Shown: positions 8,910-18,547, numbered from the stretch's first letter. The stretch is DNA of 64,000 nt from Caballeronia hypogeia (GCF_001544875.2 NZ_FCOA02000020.1:62001-126000), one strand, 5' to 3'. Notes: generated by a model not told the origin, from the letters alone. Numbers and translations: made by a program.

Positions 8910-9226
8910 TTCTTGCTTTTTCGGCCCGTCAGATTTCGCAGTTCAAGCATGAGCGCAGTTTCGTCAGCGACGGGATCGGCAATCGCGCCGAGGAACTGGA
9001 CGCGCCCGATGAGCCACAGCGCCGATGCGACGACGCCAATCGAAACGGTCGGATCGCCTTTTTCCATTTTCTGAAGCGTCGGCACCGACACCTGCATCCG
9101 TTCCGCGAACGAAGCTAGCGACTCCCCTCGGCGCTTGCGGGCGATGCGAAGGTTTGTCCCCAAAGTCGCCAGCGCTCGCGCAGCGGGCGTCGGGAGCATA
9201 TCAACCGCTGTTGCGCGACGTGGCAT
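8906..9226 (-). CDS. XRE-family antitoxin, HipB-like
   Basis: About 106 aa from the ATG giving MPRRATAVDML; an upstream in-frame start at 9256 is possible. The HTH is LGTNLRIARKRRGESLASFAERMQVSVPTLQKMEKG, a classic XRE domain. HipB-type proteins neutralise the kinase and repress the shared promoter. The stop overlaps the kinase start (ATGA), the usual sign of coupled translation. The promoter region upstream (9230-9300) is AT-rich. One ATTTTCACTGGTGAAAAT palindrome lies 170 bases further upstream. Confidence 0.85.
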   Translation of the reverse strand: MPRRATAVDMLPTPAARALATLGTNLRIARKRRGESLASFAERMQVSVPTLQKMEKGDPTVSIGVVASALWLIGRVQFLGAIADPVADETALMLELRNLTGRKSKK

Positions 9227-9396
9227 AAAGAATAAGATCAAATATTGGCAATTCATGAAGCTATTTTTTATATTATGCTATCGGCAGGGAGTGATCAACA
9301 ACAATGAATCGCGTGAAGCTCAGTTTCTTGCGGATTGCAACGGCCGAGCACCGTGATCGCTCCTGCAATCGACCGAGCGGTATTTAGGTTGCGACG

Positions 9397-9414
9397 ATTT
9401 TCACTGGTGAAAAT
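9397..9414. repeat. Dispersed repeat core ATTTTCACTGGTGAAAAT
   Basis: The same palindrome as at 5663, 6683, 6781 and 45134, here without the longer flank. It lies upstream of the hipBA-type operon. The stretch 9257-9626 holds no gene that I can support. Confidence 0.6.
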
Positions 9415-9626
9415 TCTCACGGTCGAGAAGACCGGCCGGTAACCTTTCTTGCTTGTCTGCCAGCGGCCCATTGGTGGAAGAGAACGTGTTGAACGAAGTG
9501 TGTTTTCCTCATACGATCACGCTTCCGCAGTCGGACACTGATCTTGTTGGCGCATTCGCAGCGCTCGGTGGGTGTCTAACGTTTCTGCGATGCAATTCCG
9601 TCCAACTTAAGCGGCAGAAAAAATCT

Positions 9627-10978
9627 ATGGTCACCCCCGTTTTTGCAACCCCTGATTTTTGACGTTGTGGTTGGCTTGCTTAAATCTATCCGGCGTCGTT
9701 GTGGGGAAATCTCCCCGCGCCACGATGAGAGTCGCGCCTGACGATCCTGAAAAGTCCATCGGCTTCAAGAGCCAATTTTTTTGGCAGGTTGTTCGTCAGG
9801 CCGATGTACCGTTCACGTCATCAAATTTCAGGCTATCGCAAAACCAGATGGGTAGACTTCGGTAAAGCAGGAAGCGGGCGCGGCTGTTCAGGCAGGCATG
9901 GCGGCCGAGCCCGCATCGAATGTCGAATGATGGGTCGCCAGCGCCCACGCGGTGCGCGCCAGCTTGTTGGCGAGAGCGCAGGCCACCACGTTCGGGTGTC
10001 GCCGCGTCAGCATCGCGCGGACCCAGTCGGCCAATCGGCCGGCGTGCTTATCGAGCCGCTGCATGTACGATCTTGCACCCAGGACCAGCAGTCTGCGCAG
10101 GTTTTTGTCACCTCTCTTGCTGATGCCCAGCAGGTTGGACTTACCGCCGGTGCTGTACTGGCGCGGCACCAACCCGATCGAGGCGGCGAAGTCCCGGCTA
10201 CAGCCGTATTGCTTGCCATCGCCCATTTCGGCGGCCAGCACGCTCGCCGTGATAGGGCCCACACCTGGGATGCTCAGCAAGCGCTGGCCGAGGTCGTCTG
10301 CAGCGAGCTGGCGGCCCAATTCCTTGTCGATCTCGTTGATTTGTTCGCTCAGGTACTTGAAGTGGGCGTGCAGGCGCTCAAGAATGGAAACCAGCGACGG
10401 CGGAAGGGAATGCTCGGCGAGTACCGCCGACAAGCGCCTGATCACAGCTTGTCCGATGGGCAGACTGATGCCGAATTCGAGCAGGAATGCGTGCATCTGG
10501 TTGCTCGTCTTTACGCGGTCGCGCACCAGCGACTCACGTACTCGGTGCAGGGCAGACAGGGTTTGCTGCGATTCGGTCTTCGGCGTGACAAACCGCATGG
10601 CTGGTCGCGACGCCGCCTCGCAGATCGCCTCGGCATCCACGAAATCATTCTTGTTGCTCTTGACGAAGGGGCGCACAAACTGGGGCGAGATGAGCTTGAC
10701 CTGATGCCCGAACGATGCGAGTTTGCGGGCCATATGATGGGCCCCGGCACACGCTTCCATGACCACGGTGCAGGCGTGAAACGTGGCGAAGAACTCGACC
10801 AGTTGCTTGCGGCTTACCTTCTTGCGAAACACGGGTTTACCGTGCTGGTCCTGGCCGTGAAGGTGAAACGAATGTTTGCCCAGATCGATTCCAACCAGCG
10901 TCACGTCTTGCATGATGGCCCTCACCAGAGAGAAAGACACCCTACAGCGTAACCCGCTCGTAGGGTGGGGGTGACCAT
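9627..10978 (-). mobile_element. IS110-family insertion sequence, copy 1
   Basis: A 12-bp inverted repeat ATGGTCACCCCC marks both ends (9627-9638 and, reversed, 10967-10978). Subterminal short repeats like this fit the IS1111 side of the IS110 family. The 250 bases between the transposase stop and the left repeat are non-coding, as usual for the bridge-RNA-bearing end of these elements. The right end lies only 35 bases before the AAA_13 gene. Confidence 0.75.
9888..10913 (-). CDS. IS110 family transposase (copy 1)
   Basis: About 341 aa from MQDVTLVGIDLGK, which has GAGG in front of ATG. The N-terminal DEDD RuvC-like domain shows GIDLGKHSF, VMEACAGAHH and the KNDFVDAEAI acidic motif. The C-terminal transposase_20 domain shows LSIPGVGPITASVLAAEMGD and GGKSNLLGISKRGDKNLR. 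The protein is complete. IS110 enzymes recombine the element with a target chosen by a bridge RNA from the element's non-coding end. Confidence 0.95.
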   Translation of the reverse strand: MQDVTLVGIDLGKHSFHLHGQDQHGKPVFRKKVSRKQLVEFFATFHACTVVMEACAGAHHMARKLASFGHQVKLISPQFVRPFVKSNKNDFVDAEAICEAASRPAMRFVTPKTESQQTLSALHRVRESLVRDRVKTSNQMHAFLLEFGISLPIGQAVIRRLSAVLAEHSLPPSLVSILERLHAHFKYLSEQINEIDKELGRQLAADDLGQRLLSIPGVGPITASVLAAEMGDGKQYGCSRDFAASIGLVPRQYSTGGKSNLLGISKRGDKNLRRLLVLGARSYMQRLDKHAGRLADWVRAMLTRRHPNVVACALANKLARTAWALATHHSTFDAGSAAMPA

Positions 10979-11013
10979 CTCATTAGTCCACATCTTCTCG
11001 TCAGGAGACGAGC

Positions 11014-13242
11014 GTGATCAAAAGCATTTCGATCAGTAAATACAAGAGTTATCATCCGACGACGCCGACGGTCATCAACATCGACACCGCTAAACAAGCG
11101 ACGTTTATCTACGGGTCAAATGGAGCCGGTAAGTCTGCAATCGGCGAGGTGGTCCATGGTCGTTTCGTCAACGATCCCACTTTCCAACATTGCCATGTGG
11201 AAACGACTGGGATGGGTCCTTTTCGCCATCTTGTGTACAACCATGCGTTTGTGGCCCGGGTCATTGGGGAGGCCATGCAGGGCATCTTCACGATTGGCGA
11301 GATCGATACGGCGAAGCAAAAAGAAATTGACGCGCGAGAGGTCGAACTCAAAGCTTTGAACGCGCAACTCATCAGTGTCCGCGAAAAGATTGCCACCGCA
11401 CAGAAATTAGTGAACGTAGAAACCGCCCGGGGAATCGATGAAGTGTGGAAGGGGTATGGCCTCGGTAAAGCGACAAAACTCGCAAAATTGCTTGAGGGCT
11501 ATGGACGAGACAAGCGAAAGTTCTTCGACGAGCTGAGTCGCTATGCAACTGACAAGGCTGCATCACTTGACTCGATAGAGCGTCTTGAACAGCGCTGGGC
11601 AGATGCCTCCAGCGCGGAGAGTAGCAAGAGCTTCCCGCAAGTTGACTTGACTGGCTTTGCTGAGATCGAAGGCGACAGCATTTGGGCTGAGACGATCGAA
11701 GTGTCTTCAGCAAGCAATCTCGCGGCCTTAATCGCCCAATTAGGCAACGGAGACTGGGTCGATCAGGGGCGGAAATACCTGAAAGACGAGCAGTGTCCTT
11801 TTTGCCAACAAGGCCTGCCTCATGACTTTAAGCTCGAACTAACCAAGTTGCTGGAAGGAAACCGGAAGCAAAAAATCGAGAAAATCGATGCTCTAACGTC
11901 AAACTACCTTTTACGACTGGAACGTCTCGAACGCTCCATGAGCGTGGTATTCGAGGAGGCGCTTTCTAAGGGAACAGTGCTCGAGTCCGAATGGAGGGCG
12001 CTCCAAGCGAAAAAGAAAGCGAATCTTGCTCTGATGCGTCAAAAACAAGCTCGGCCAGGTCAACCTGTGACGGTCGAGGTTGTCGAGCAAACGGGGTTGC
12101 TTTTGACGCTCGCGTCGCTAAAAGAGAAGATAAGCGATTTCAATCAACGCATTCTCGACCGGAACGCAGAACGCACCAAAATAAAAGCAATGTTTTTTCA
12201 GGTCATCTGTGCAGATCGCTCAGATGCCTATGCAACCCACACAGCCGCGCTCGCGCCGCTGGCGGCCCAACTCGATGCGGAGACGACAGAAGCAAGAAAG
12301 ATTGAAGACGGGATCAAGATGAACGGTCTGCTCCTGAAAGAACTTCGTAAGTCTCAGACGGGTGTCGATGCCTCAGTCGAGGCCATCAATGCTTCATTGA
12401 GAGACATGGGAATCGTCTCCTTCTGGATTGCCAGAAAAGAAGGGGAGGGCCATCTCTATTGCTTGGCTCGACCAGACGACGCAGACTCCGGAACGCATTC
12501 TCTCAGTGAAGGAGAAAAGACGCTCATCTCGTTTCTTTACTTTGTCGAGCTGATAAAGGGTTCGCATGAGGAGACGGGAGCAGTCGACGTCAGCAAGACC
12601 ATCGTGGTGATCGATGACCCAATTTCCAGTCTGTCGCAGAACTTTATCTACGACGTTGCAACGATTATTCAGCACCAGTTGATCAAGCCTTCTGGCGAGG
12701 TTGCCAAGGTGAAGCAGGTGATCGTGCTGACTCACAATCTCTTCTTTTTTCACGAGCTCGTTCATCAACTTTCCGCGAGCAAGCTTGCCAATGCATCGAA
12801 AAAATGTCAGATGTTGAGGGTCCACAAGAACGACTATTCCGTCGTGCTACCGCTCGATCCAACAACGTTCATGAACGACTACGACGCATTGTGGCAAGTA
12901 CTCCGAGACGCAAAAGAAAACCGCGCTCCTATTCAGGTCGTGCCCAACACGATCCGATGCATCCTCGAGCAATTTTTCACGTTCACGACTGGCATCGACG
13001 ATTTTGACAAAGCGCTCGAGAAAATGACCGCTGAGGATCGGTCTCAAAAATTCAAGGCGCTGCATCGGTTTCTGAACCGAGGGTCGCATAAAGATGGGAT
13101 TAACGGTCCCCCGATGGACTGGTCGCAATATGACATTGCCTACTATCTTGACAAGCTCCGTGCTCTTCTTACAGCGTGCGGGAACGAACACCACTACGTG
13201 AGAAAAATGGGAGAAGTCAAAGAAGAGGCCGTAGCAGGTTGA
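11014..13242 (+). CDS. AAA_13-family ATPase, RloC/PrrC-like anticodon-nuclease candidate
   Basis: Protein of 742 aa starting at GTG, with AGGAGACGAGC in front. Domains: Walker A GSNGAGKS (34-41), a long coiled-coil middle with CPFC at 261-264 (zinc-hook-like), a second coiled coil, the ABC signature LSEGEKT, Walker B VVIDDP and the switch His in LTHN. The C-terminal part has R648-x3-E652 and H692 in GSHKDG, like the Arg-Glu-His triad of PrrC/RloC tRNA nucleases. Such proteins cut tRNA in phage-infected cells. The triad match is by eye and similar Arg/His motifs occur in other AAA_13 proteins. It stands alone; an IS110 abuts its promoter side. Confidence 0.7.
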   Translation: MIKSISISKYKSYHPTTPTVINIDTAKQATFIYGSNGAGKSAIGEVVHGRFVNDPTFQHCHVETTGMGPFRHLVYNHAFVARVIGEAMQGIFTIGEIDTAKQKEIDAREVELKALNAQLISVREKIATAQKLVNVETARGIDEVWKGYGLGKATKLAKLLEGYGRDKRKFFDELSRYATDKAASLDSIERLEQRWADASSAESSKSFPQVDLTGFAEIEGDSIWAETIEVSSASNLAALIAQLGNGDWVDQGRKYLKDEQCPFCQQGLPHDFKLELTKLLEGNRKQKIEKIDALTSNYLLRLERLERSMSVVFEEALSKGTVLESEWRALQAKKKANLALMRQKQARPGQPVTVEVVEQTGLLLTLASLKEKISDFNQRILDRNAERTKIKAMFFQVICADRSDAYATHTAALAPLAAQLDAETTEARKIEDGIKMNGLLLKELRKSQTGVDASVEAINASLRDMGIVSFWIARKEGEGHLYCLARPDDADSGTHSLSEGEKTLISFLYFVELIKGSHEETGAVDVSKTIVVIDDPISSLSQNFIYDVATIIQHQLIKPSGEVAKVKQVIVLTHNLFFFHELVHQLSASKLANASKKCQMLRVHKNDYSVVLPLDPTTFMNDYDALWQVLRDAKENRAPIQVVPNTIRCILEQFFTFTTGIDDFDKALEKMTAEDRSQKFKALHRFLNRGSHKDGINGPPMDWSQYDIAYYLDKLRALLTACGNEHHYVRKMGEVKEEAVAG

Positions 13243-13946
13243 TGCTTCTGACGCTGAAAGCTCTACCGCCACAAGCGAGTCCACGTGGCGGACTACAGTT
13301 CCGTTGATAGCCTTGTACTCGAACAAACGCACGAACTTTCCGCAGCTGCCGAAAAAGAAGAAGCCCCAGCTGACAACTTACGCCGGGGCCAACGGCAGCA
13401 ACCTTCGAACTTCAACTTCAAAAACATACAGCGGTGCTGCGGTGTTTTATTTATTAAAGCCAACGCTGCGTTCCAGCGCCTGCTTGCGATCTCGATACGT
13501 CCTGACTTCCGGTAAGGATTGGTAGGTGAGCCGGCTCGTTCAGTCTGTATCGTCTCGGTGCGGCAGCGATCAGCTGCATCACGGAAAGCAGTGTAGCGGC
13601 CGATGATCAGGGTCAATTGCTCGAACATGGCGTCTATTCACCCTCTGTCCGGTGGTTGACGCCTCTAGCGTCCTTCGCGGCGTGACAAGAGCTGGGCGTT
13701 GTCAGTCGCAATGGGGCGTGTCCGTCGTCCTCCACGTCTGAGGGCGACTTCCAAACTACGAAAAGCGACATCTCGATGGGCCTCGCCGCCGCTATCGTGG
13801 CTATCGTTCCGGTGCGCTTGGGACAACGGGAGTGGACCTTAAGCCTGCCCTTGGGGGCTAGAGCTTGAGTGGAAGCATTGTTGGTACTGTTTTACTAATT
13901 CTTAATTCGTGGCTCTCCCTCAGTACTTGTCCCAACGAGATACTGC
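13243..13946. other. Gene-poor stretch
   Basis: No gene that I can support. A minus-strand open frame (13293-13628, 111 aa, starting MFEQLTLIIGRYTAFRDAADR) might be a small hypothetical protein for its first half, but its second half reads as low-complexity. No clear promoter or terminator was found between the ATPase and the methylxanthine promoter. Confidence 0.4.
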
Positions 13947-13988
13947 TTGCAGCGGCGTACTTTTTCGCTATACAGTCTGGTATACCAG
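13947..13988 (+). promoter_or_regulatory. Promoter with CTGGTATACCAG operator, before the BMP ABC importer
   Basis: TTGCAG (13947-13952), a 16-bp spacer and TATACA (13969-13974) form a sigma70-like promoter. The perfect palindrome CTGGTATACCAG (13977-13988) follows and covers the expected transcription start. The whole 70-bp block resembles the ndmC promoter at 32.4 kb, including the upstream TCAGT...CCCAAC words, which argues for shared control and common origin. Confidence 0.75.
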
Positions 13989-14479
13989 CAATGAACTCTA
14001 GCGAACCAGCGTAGAGTTGGATCTTTCAACCGGCATCTCTTGGAACGACCGGGGCACGCATGCCATTGCCACAACGTGTACTGGCGTGCAGGTGTCTTTC
14101 GAACGGCTGGTTTGTCTCAAGCCACGACTCTTTAACGTGCTTCGCCCTTCGCGTACCAAAGCGATCAAGGGAAGTATTGCTCTGCCCTTAATGCTTATGC
14201 GGCAAGGGAATGGGCGTCCGGCTCAGTTGCAACAGACTATCGTCGGTTGAACTGCTGCTATGGAATCGAACGCTGCGGCGCGGACGTCGCCGGCAACCGG
14301 GTTTAGCAGGTGAACTTTGACAGTGGCCTCACTTATTGCGCAACCTTACGTACGCCATAAGACCGTTAGTATTCCATACTACATTATCGTTACTTCGTGC
14401 CGATTGATTTGCGGAATTCGAGGACCGGTAACTTTATACGAGCCTTGCCTAGTCCGCGGCCGGGCGCTAAGGAATCTCA
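13989..14479 (+). other. Long 5' leader of the importer operon, no gene seen
   Basis: About 490 bases separate the operator from the ABC ATPase ATG. Small open frames occur but none has family resemblance or a convincing ribosome site. A second promoter is possible (TTGACA near 14316) but has no good -10. A regulatory leader cannot be excluded. Confidence 0.35.
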
Positions 14480-16045
14480 ATGGATCACTCCATTCTCGCG
14501 TCGACCAGGCCACCGCGCCTGGTGTTATCCGGCATCAGCAAGCAATATCCGTCGGTCAAGGCGAACGACGGCGTGAACCTCGTCGTCATGCCGGGTGAAA
14601 TCCACGCCGTGCTCGGCGAAAACGGCGCGGGCAAGTCCACGCTGATGAAGATCATCTACGGCGCTGTGCGGCCCGACGAAGGCGAGATCCGCTGGCAGGG
14701 CGAAGCCGTTGAGATTGGCAGCCCGGCCGCCGCGCGCAAGCTCGGCATCGGCATGGTGTTTCAGCACTTTTCGCTGTTCGAGACGTTGACGGTGGCGGAG
14801 AACATCGCGCTCGCGCTCGACGATAGATTCGACATGAAGGCGCTCGGCAATCGCATCCGCGAAGTGTCCAAGGATTACGGGCTCGATGTCGATCCGCAGC
14901 GCCACGTGCATAGCCTCACGGTCGGCGAGCGGCAGCGCGTGGAGATCGTGCGATGCCTGTTGCAGAATCCGCGGCTGCTCATCATGGATGAGCCGACTTC
15001 CGTGCTCACGCCGCAGGCGGTTCAGAAGCTCTTCCTGACGCTGCGCCGGCTCGCGTCGGAAGGCTGCAGCATTCTCTACATCAGCCACAAGCTCGACGAA
15101 ATCCAATCGCTTTGCGAGAACGCCACCGTGATGCGTGGCGGACGGGTAACCGGCAACGTCGATCCACGTCGGGAAACGCATGCATCGCTCGCGCAGTTGA
15201 TGGTCGGCCATTCGCTGCCCGATTACACGCGCCGCGAGCACCGGCCGGGCGAGGTGCGCCTGGCGGTGACGAATCTGTCGGTCGCGAGCCCCGATCCGTT
15301 CGGCACGTCGCTCGACAACGTCTCGTTCTCCGTGCATGCAGGCGAGATTTTCGGCATCGCGGGCGTGTCGGGGAACGGTCAGGCAGAGTTGCTCGCGGCG
15401 CTGTCGGGCGAAATCCGCGACAAGCACGTCGCAGCCGATGCCATCTCGATCTGCGGCAAGCCCGCCGCGCGTTTCACAGCGGGCGGCCGCCGGCGCCGGG
15501 GCTTCGCGTTCGTGCCCGAGGAACGGCTGGGACGCGGCGCGGTGCCCGCGATGTCGCTCGCCGATAACGGCCTGCTCACCGCGCATCGCGAAAATCTGGT
15601 GCGCGGCGGCTGGATCAAATCGAACGCGGTGAAGGCGTTCGCGGACCGCTGCATCCAGTTGTTCGACGTGCGCTGCGGCGGCAGTCATTCGCTCGCGCAA
15701 AGCCTGTCGGGCGGCAACTTGCAGAAGTTCATCGTCGGACGAGAGATCCTTCAGGAGCCGAAGGTGCTCGTCGTCGCTCAACCGACCTGGGGAGTCGATG
15801 TCGGCGCGGCGGGCTTCATCCGTCAGCAACTGCTCGATTTGTCGGCGCGCGGCGTCGCGATCCTCGTCATTTCCGAAGAGCTCGAAGAACTGTTCGACAT
15901 TTGCGACTGGCTCGCCGTGATCGCGCGCGGCAAGCTCTCGCCAGTGCGCAAGACGAGCGAAACCAACGCGGAAGAAATTGGGCTCTTCATGGCCGGTCTC
16001 TTTGAAGGGAAGCGCCAGAGAGCGGTCGAAATTGATACCGTCTGA
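14480..16045 (+). CDS. BMP-type ABC importer, ATP-binding protein (double ATPase)
   Basis: Protein of 521 aa with two ABC domains, as in sugar/nucleoside CUT2-like importers (YufO/NupA type). Domain 1 has GENGAGKST, LTVGERQRVEI and LLIMDEPTSVLTP; domain 2 has the degenerate Walker A GVSGNGQAEL, LSGGNLQKFIVGREI and VVAQPTWGVDVGA. It powers uptake through the two permeases that follow (11-base and 12-base gaps). The matching binding protein is encoded apart at 21.3-22.4 kb. Family substrates are purine nucleosides and related bases; the local demethylases suggest methylxanthines. Start chosen at ATG after AAGGAATCTCA. Confidence 0.9.
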   Translation: MDHSILASTRPPRLVLSGISKQYPSVKANDGVNLVVMPGEIHAVLGENGAGKSTLMKIIYGAVRPDEGEIRWQGEAVEIGSPAAARKLGIGMVFQHFSLFETLTVAENIALALDDRFDMKALGNRIREVSKDYGLDVDPQRHVHSLTVGERQRVEIVRCLLQNPRLLIMDEPTSVLTPQAVQKLFLTLRRLASEGCSILYISHKLDEIQSLCENATVMRGGRVTGNVDPRRETHASLAQLMVGHSLPDYTRREHRPGEVRLAVTNLSVASPDPFGTSLDNVSFSVHAGEIFGIAGVSGNGQAELLAALSGEIRDKHVAADAISICGKPAARFTAGGRRRRGFAFVPEERLGRGAVPAMSLADNGLLTAHRENLVRGGWIKSNAVKAFADRCIQLFDVRCGGSHSLAQSLSGGNLQKFIVGREILQEPKVLVVAQPTWGVDVGAAGFIRQQLLDLSARGVAILVISEELEELFDICDWLAVIARGKLSPVRKTSETNAEEIGLFMAGLFEGKRQRAVEIDTV

Positions 16046-16056
16046 ACGAGAACACA

Positions 16057-17166
16057 ATGACTATTTTCCCCTACCGACTCGAAGCGCGCTCGACACCGTC
16101 GAGCCTCATGCAACTCGCCGTGCCGGTTATGGCCACCGTCGCGACGCTTGTCATCGGCTTTCTGATTTTCAGTCTAGTCGGCCAAGACCCGTTGCGCGCG
16201 ATGAACGCGTTTTTCATCGAGCCGCTCTCTAGCATCAACGGCTGGTCCGAGCTCGTGCTCAAGGCGTCGCCGCTTTGCCTGATCGCGCTCGGGCTCGCGC
16301 TCGGGTATCGCGCGAACGTTTGGAACATTGGTGCGGAAGGACAGATGCTGCTCGGCGGAATCTTCGCGAGCGGCATCGCGATTCATGCGGGCGACGCATC
16401 GGGCTGGTGGACGCTGCCGCTGATGATGCTGGGTGGCATGGTTGGCGGCATGATCTGGGCGGCGATTCCCGCGCTGCTCAAGAGCCGCTTTAACACGAAT
16501 GAAATCCTGACGAGCCTGATGCTTACCTATGTGGCGACGCAATTGCTGATCTATCTCGTCAGTGGCCCGTGGCGCGACCCGGAGGGCATGAACTTCCCGA
16601 TCTCGGCGATGTTCGTCGACGCCGCCTTGTTCCCGCGCCTCTACGGCGACTGGCACTGGACGTGGCTCAAGGGCACGCGCATCAACGCGTCGGTGTTTCT
16701 GACGGCGATCGCGATTCCGTTCGTGTGGATCTTCATGCGCAAGAGCTTCGCGGGCTTCCGGATGAACGTCGGCGGTCTTGCGCCGCTCGCCGCGCGCTAT
16801 GCCGGTTTCTCCGACAAGAAGACGATCTGGACGTCGCTGCTGCTCTCCGGCGGTCTCGCAGGGCTCGCCGGCATGGGCGAAGTGGCAGGGCCGATCGGCC
16901 AGCTTCAGGCGGGCTGGTCGCCGGGCTATGGCTTCACCGCGATCATCGTCGTGTTCGTCGGGCGGTTGCATCCGGTCGGCATCGTGCTCGCAAGTCTGCT
17001 GATGGCGCTGCTCTATCTCGGTGGTGAAGCAGTGCAGACCACGCTGCAATTGCCGCAAGCGCTCGCGGGCGTGTTTCAGGGCTTGCTGCTCTTCTGTCTG
17101 CTCGGCTGCGATCTTTTCGTGAATTACCGCGTCACGCGCCGCGCGATCGCGCATCACGCCGCATAA
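16057..17166 (+). CDS. BMP-type ABC importer, permease 1 (NupB/YufP-like)
   Basis: Protein of 369 aa, strongly hydrophobic, with about eight to ten membrane helices. The BPD_transp_2 signature region reads ALGLALGYRANVWNIGAEGQM near residues 80-100 and NEILTSLMLTYVATQLL near 150-165. It forms the inner-membrane channel with the next gene product. The start follows the ATPase stop by 11 bases, in one operon. Confidence 0.9.
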   Translation: MTIFPYRLEARSTPSSLMQLAVPVMATVATLVIGFLIFSLVGQDPLRAMNAFFIEPLSSINGWSELVLKASPLCLIALGLALGYRANVWNIGAEGQMLLGGIFASGIAIHAGDASGWWTLPLMMLGGMVGGMIWAAIPALLKSRFNTNEILTSLMLTYVATQLLIYLVSGPWRDPEGMNFPISAMFVDAALFPRLYGDWHWTWLKGTRINASVFLTAIAIPFVWIFMRKSFAGFRMNVGGLAPLAARYAGFSDKKTIWTSLLLSGGLAGLAGMGEVAGPIGQLQAGWSPGYGFTAIIVVFVGRLHPVGIVLASLLMALLYLGGEAVQTTLQLPQALAGVFQGLLLFCLLGCDLFVNYRVTRRAIAHHAA

Positions 17167-17178
17167 GAGGACAAGAAC

Positions 17179-18108
17179 ATGGACATCAATCAAGCTAGCA
17201 ATCTCACGTCGAGCGCTGTCATCGCCGCCATTCCGTTGATGTACGCCGGCGCGGGCGAACTCGTCGCTGAGAAGTCGGGCGTGCTCAACCTCGGCGTCGA
17301 AGGCATGATGTTGATGGGCGCGGTTACGGGCTACGCCGTCACCGTGATCACCGGCAATCCGTGGCTCGGCATCGTCGCGTCGATGTTCGCCGGGCTCGCG
17401 ATGGCGCTGCTCTTTGGCTTTCTCACCATCACGATGCTCGCGAATCAAGTCGCGACGGGTTTGTCGCTGACCATCTTCGGCATCGGTTTTTCGGCCTATG
17501 TCGGCAAGCCGTACACGTCGGCGGCGATGCGCTCCACCATCGACGTGCTGCCGGTTCCCGGCCTTTCATCGATTCCCGTGCTCGGCCCGGCGATCTTCTC
17601 GTTGACGCCGCTCGGTTATCTCGCGTTCATCATGTTCGCTGTGATCGGCTGGTTTCTCTACAAGACGCGCGCGGGGCTCGTGCTGCGTTCGGTCGGCGAA
17701 TCGCCTTCGGTCGCGCATTCCGTGGGCTTTCCGGTCATTGGCGTGCGCTATGGCGCGACGCTGTTCGGCGGTGCAATGGCGGGCCTCGCCGGTGGCTACT
17801 ATTCGATCATCTATCTACACATCTGGCAGGAGCAACTGACTTCAGGCCGCGGCTGGATCGCGCTCGCGCTCGTCGTATTTGCGACGTGGCGGCCGGGGCG
17901 GTTGCTCATCGGCGCGCTCTTGTTCGGCGCGGTGATGGCGCTGCAGTTCTACGCGCAGGCCATCGGCGTCCCTGTGCCGACACAGTTCCTCGCGATGCTG
18001 CCGTATCTAGCGACCATCGTCGTGCTGGTGCTCATCTCGCGCAACCAGAACACGATCAAGCTCAACGCGCCGGCCTCGCTCGGCAAGCGCTTCTTTGCGA
18101 TGAATTGA
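17179..18108 (+). CDS. BMP-type ABC importer, permease 2 (NupC/YufQ-like)
   Basis: Protein of 309 aa, all membrane helices, with the family motif AGAGELVAEKSGVLNLGVEGMMLMGA at residues 23-48 and SGRGWIALALVVFATWRPG near 215-233. It pairs with permease 1. AGAGGACAAGAAC before ATG gives a fair ribosome site. It is the last gene of the three-gene operon; downstream DNA is non-coding for about 440 bases. Confidence 0.9.
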   Translation: MDINQASNLTSSAVIAAIPLMYAGAGELVAEKSGVLNLGVEGMMLMGAVTGYAVTVITGNPWLGIVASMFAGLAMALLFGFLTITMLANQVATGLSLTIFGIGFSAYVGKPYTSAAMRSTIDVLPVPGLSSIPVLGPAIFSLTPLGYLAFIMFAVIGWFLYKTRAGLVLRSVGESPSVAHSVGFPVIGVRYGATLFGGAMAGLAGGYYSIIYLHIWQEQLTSGRGWIALALVVFATWRPGRLLIGALLFGAVMALQFYAQAIGVPVPTQFLAMLPYLATIVVLVLISRNQNTIKLNAPASLGKRFFAMN

Positions 18109-18547
18109 TAATTGCCACAGAGGCCGTGCAATGGGCTTCGGCGTCATCGCACGGAGCACCCGATCGGCAGCGTGGCTGTGTGCGTGCGCGGCGCGCCGGC
18201 AGAAGGCAAGGGCATCGCGACATCGCGTGCCCTCGTGAGCTGGCCGCGAAAGCACCGGGTAACCCTCCAGCTCGCCGCTTGTAGATACGCGTTGGTTGGA
18301 TCAGATGGCCGTTCTGGCAACGTTTCATTTCCGAGACGGTAGGTTTCGTAAATAGAACGAACTACAAACGACCGCTGCTTAGTATCGTAATCGGCATATA
18401 CAAGCCATTCGCGTTTCATACCTTGTCGTAGTTTATTGGAGCGGCCTACCCTGAATCCAATAAGCAAAAGCAAAGCTCGGTCAACTGCAACGCTGCTTGT
18501 TACGCCGGGCAATCCCTAAAGTTCATCGGGCTTGTACTGGAGAAGAC
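18109..18547. other. Non-coding gap
   Basis: No supportable gene; a 122-codon minus-strand frame lacks family features. It contains one copy of TATTGGAGCGGCC (18434-18446), a word also seen near 20655, 21104 and 21135. Confidence 0.4.

Noticed and set aside
9453..9662. Possible small gene upstream of IS110 copy 1
   Set aside because: The frame runs into the IS end, has no good ribosome site and no recognisable family.
9789..10952. 387-codon plus-strand frame opposite the IS110 transposase
   Set aside because: The transposase has all motifs; the opposite frame is composition-driven.
13293..13628. 111-codon minus-strand frame after the AAA_13 gene, considered as its partner
   Set aside because: No recognisable domain, second half low in complexity, and no coupling to the ATPase.
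14525..17448. Long minus-strand open frames opposite the ABC importer genes (510 and 424 codons)
   Set aside because: They are shadows of GC-rich codons; the plus-strand frames have full ABC motifs, and the shadows have no family features and abnormal Arg/His/Asp-rich composition.
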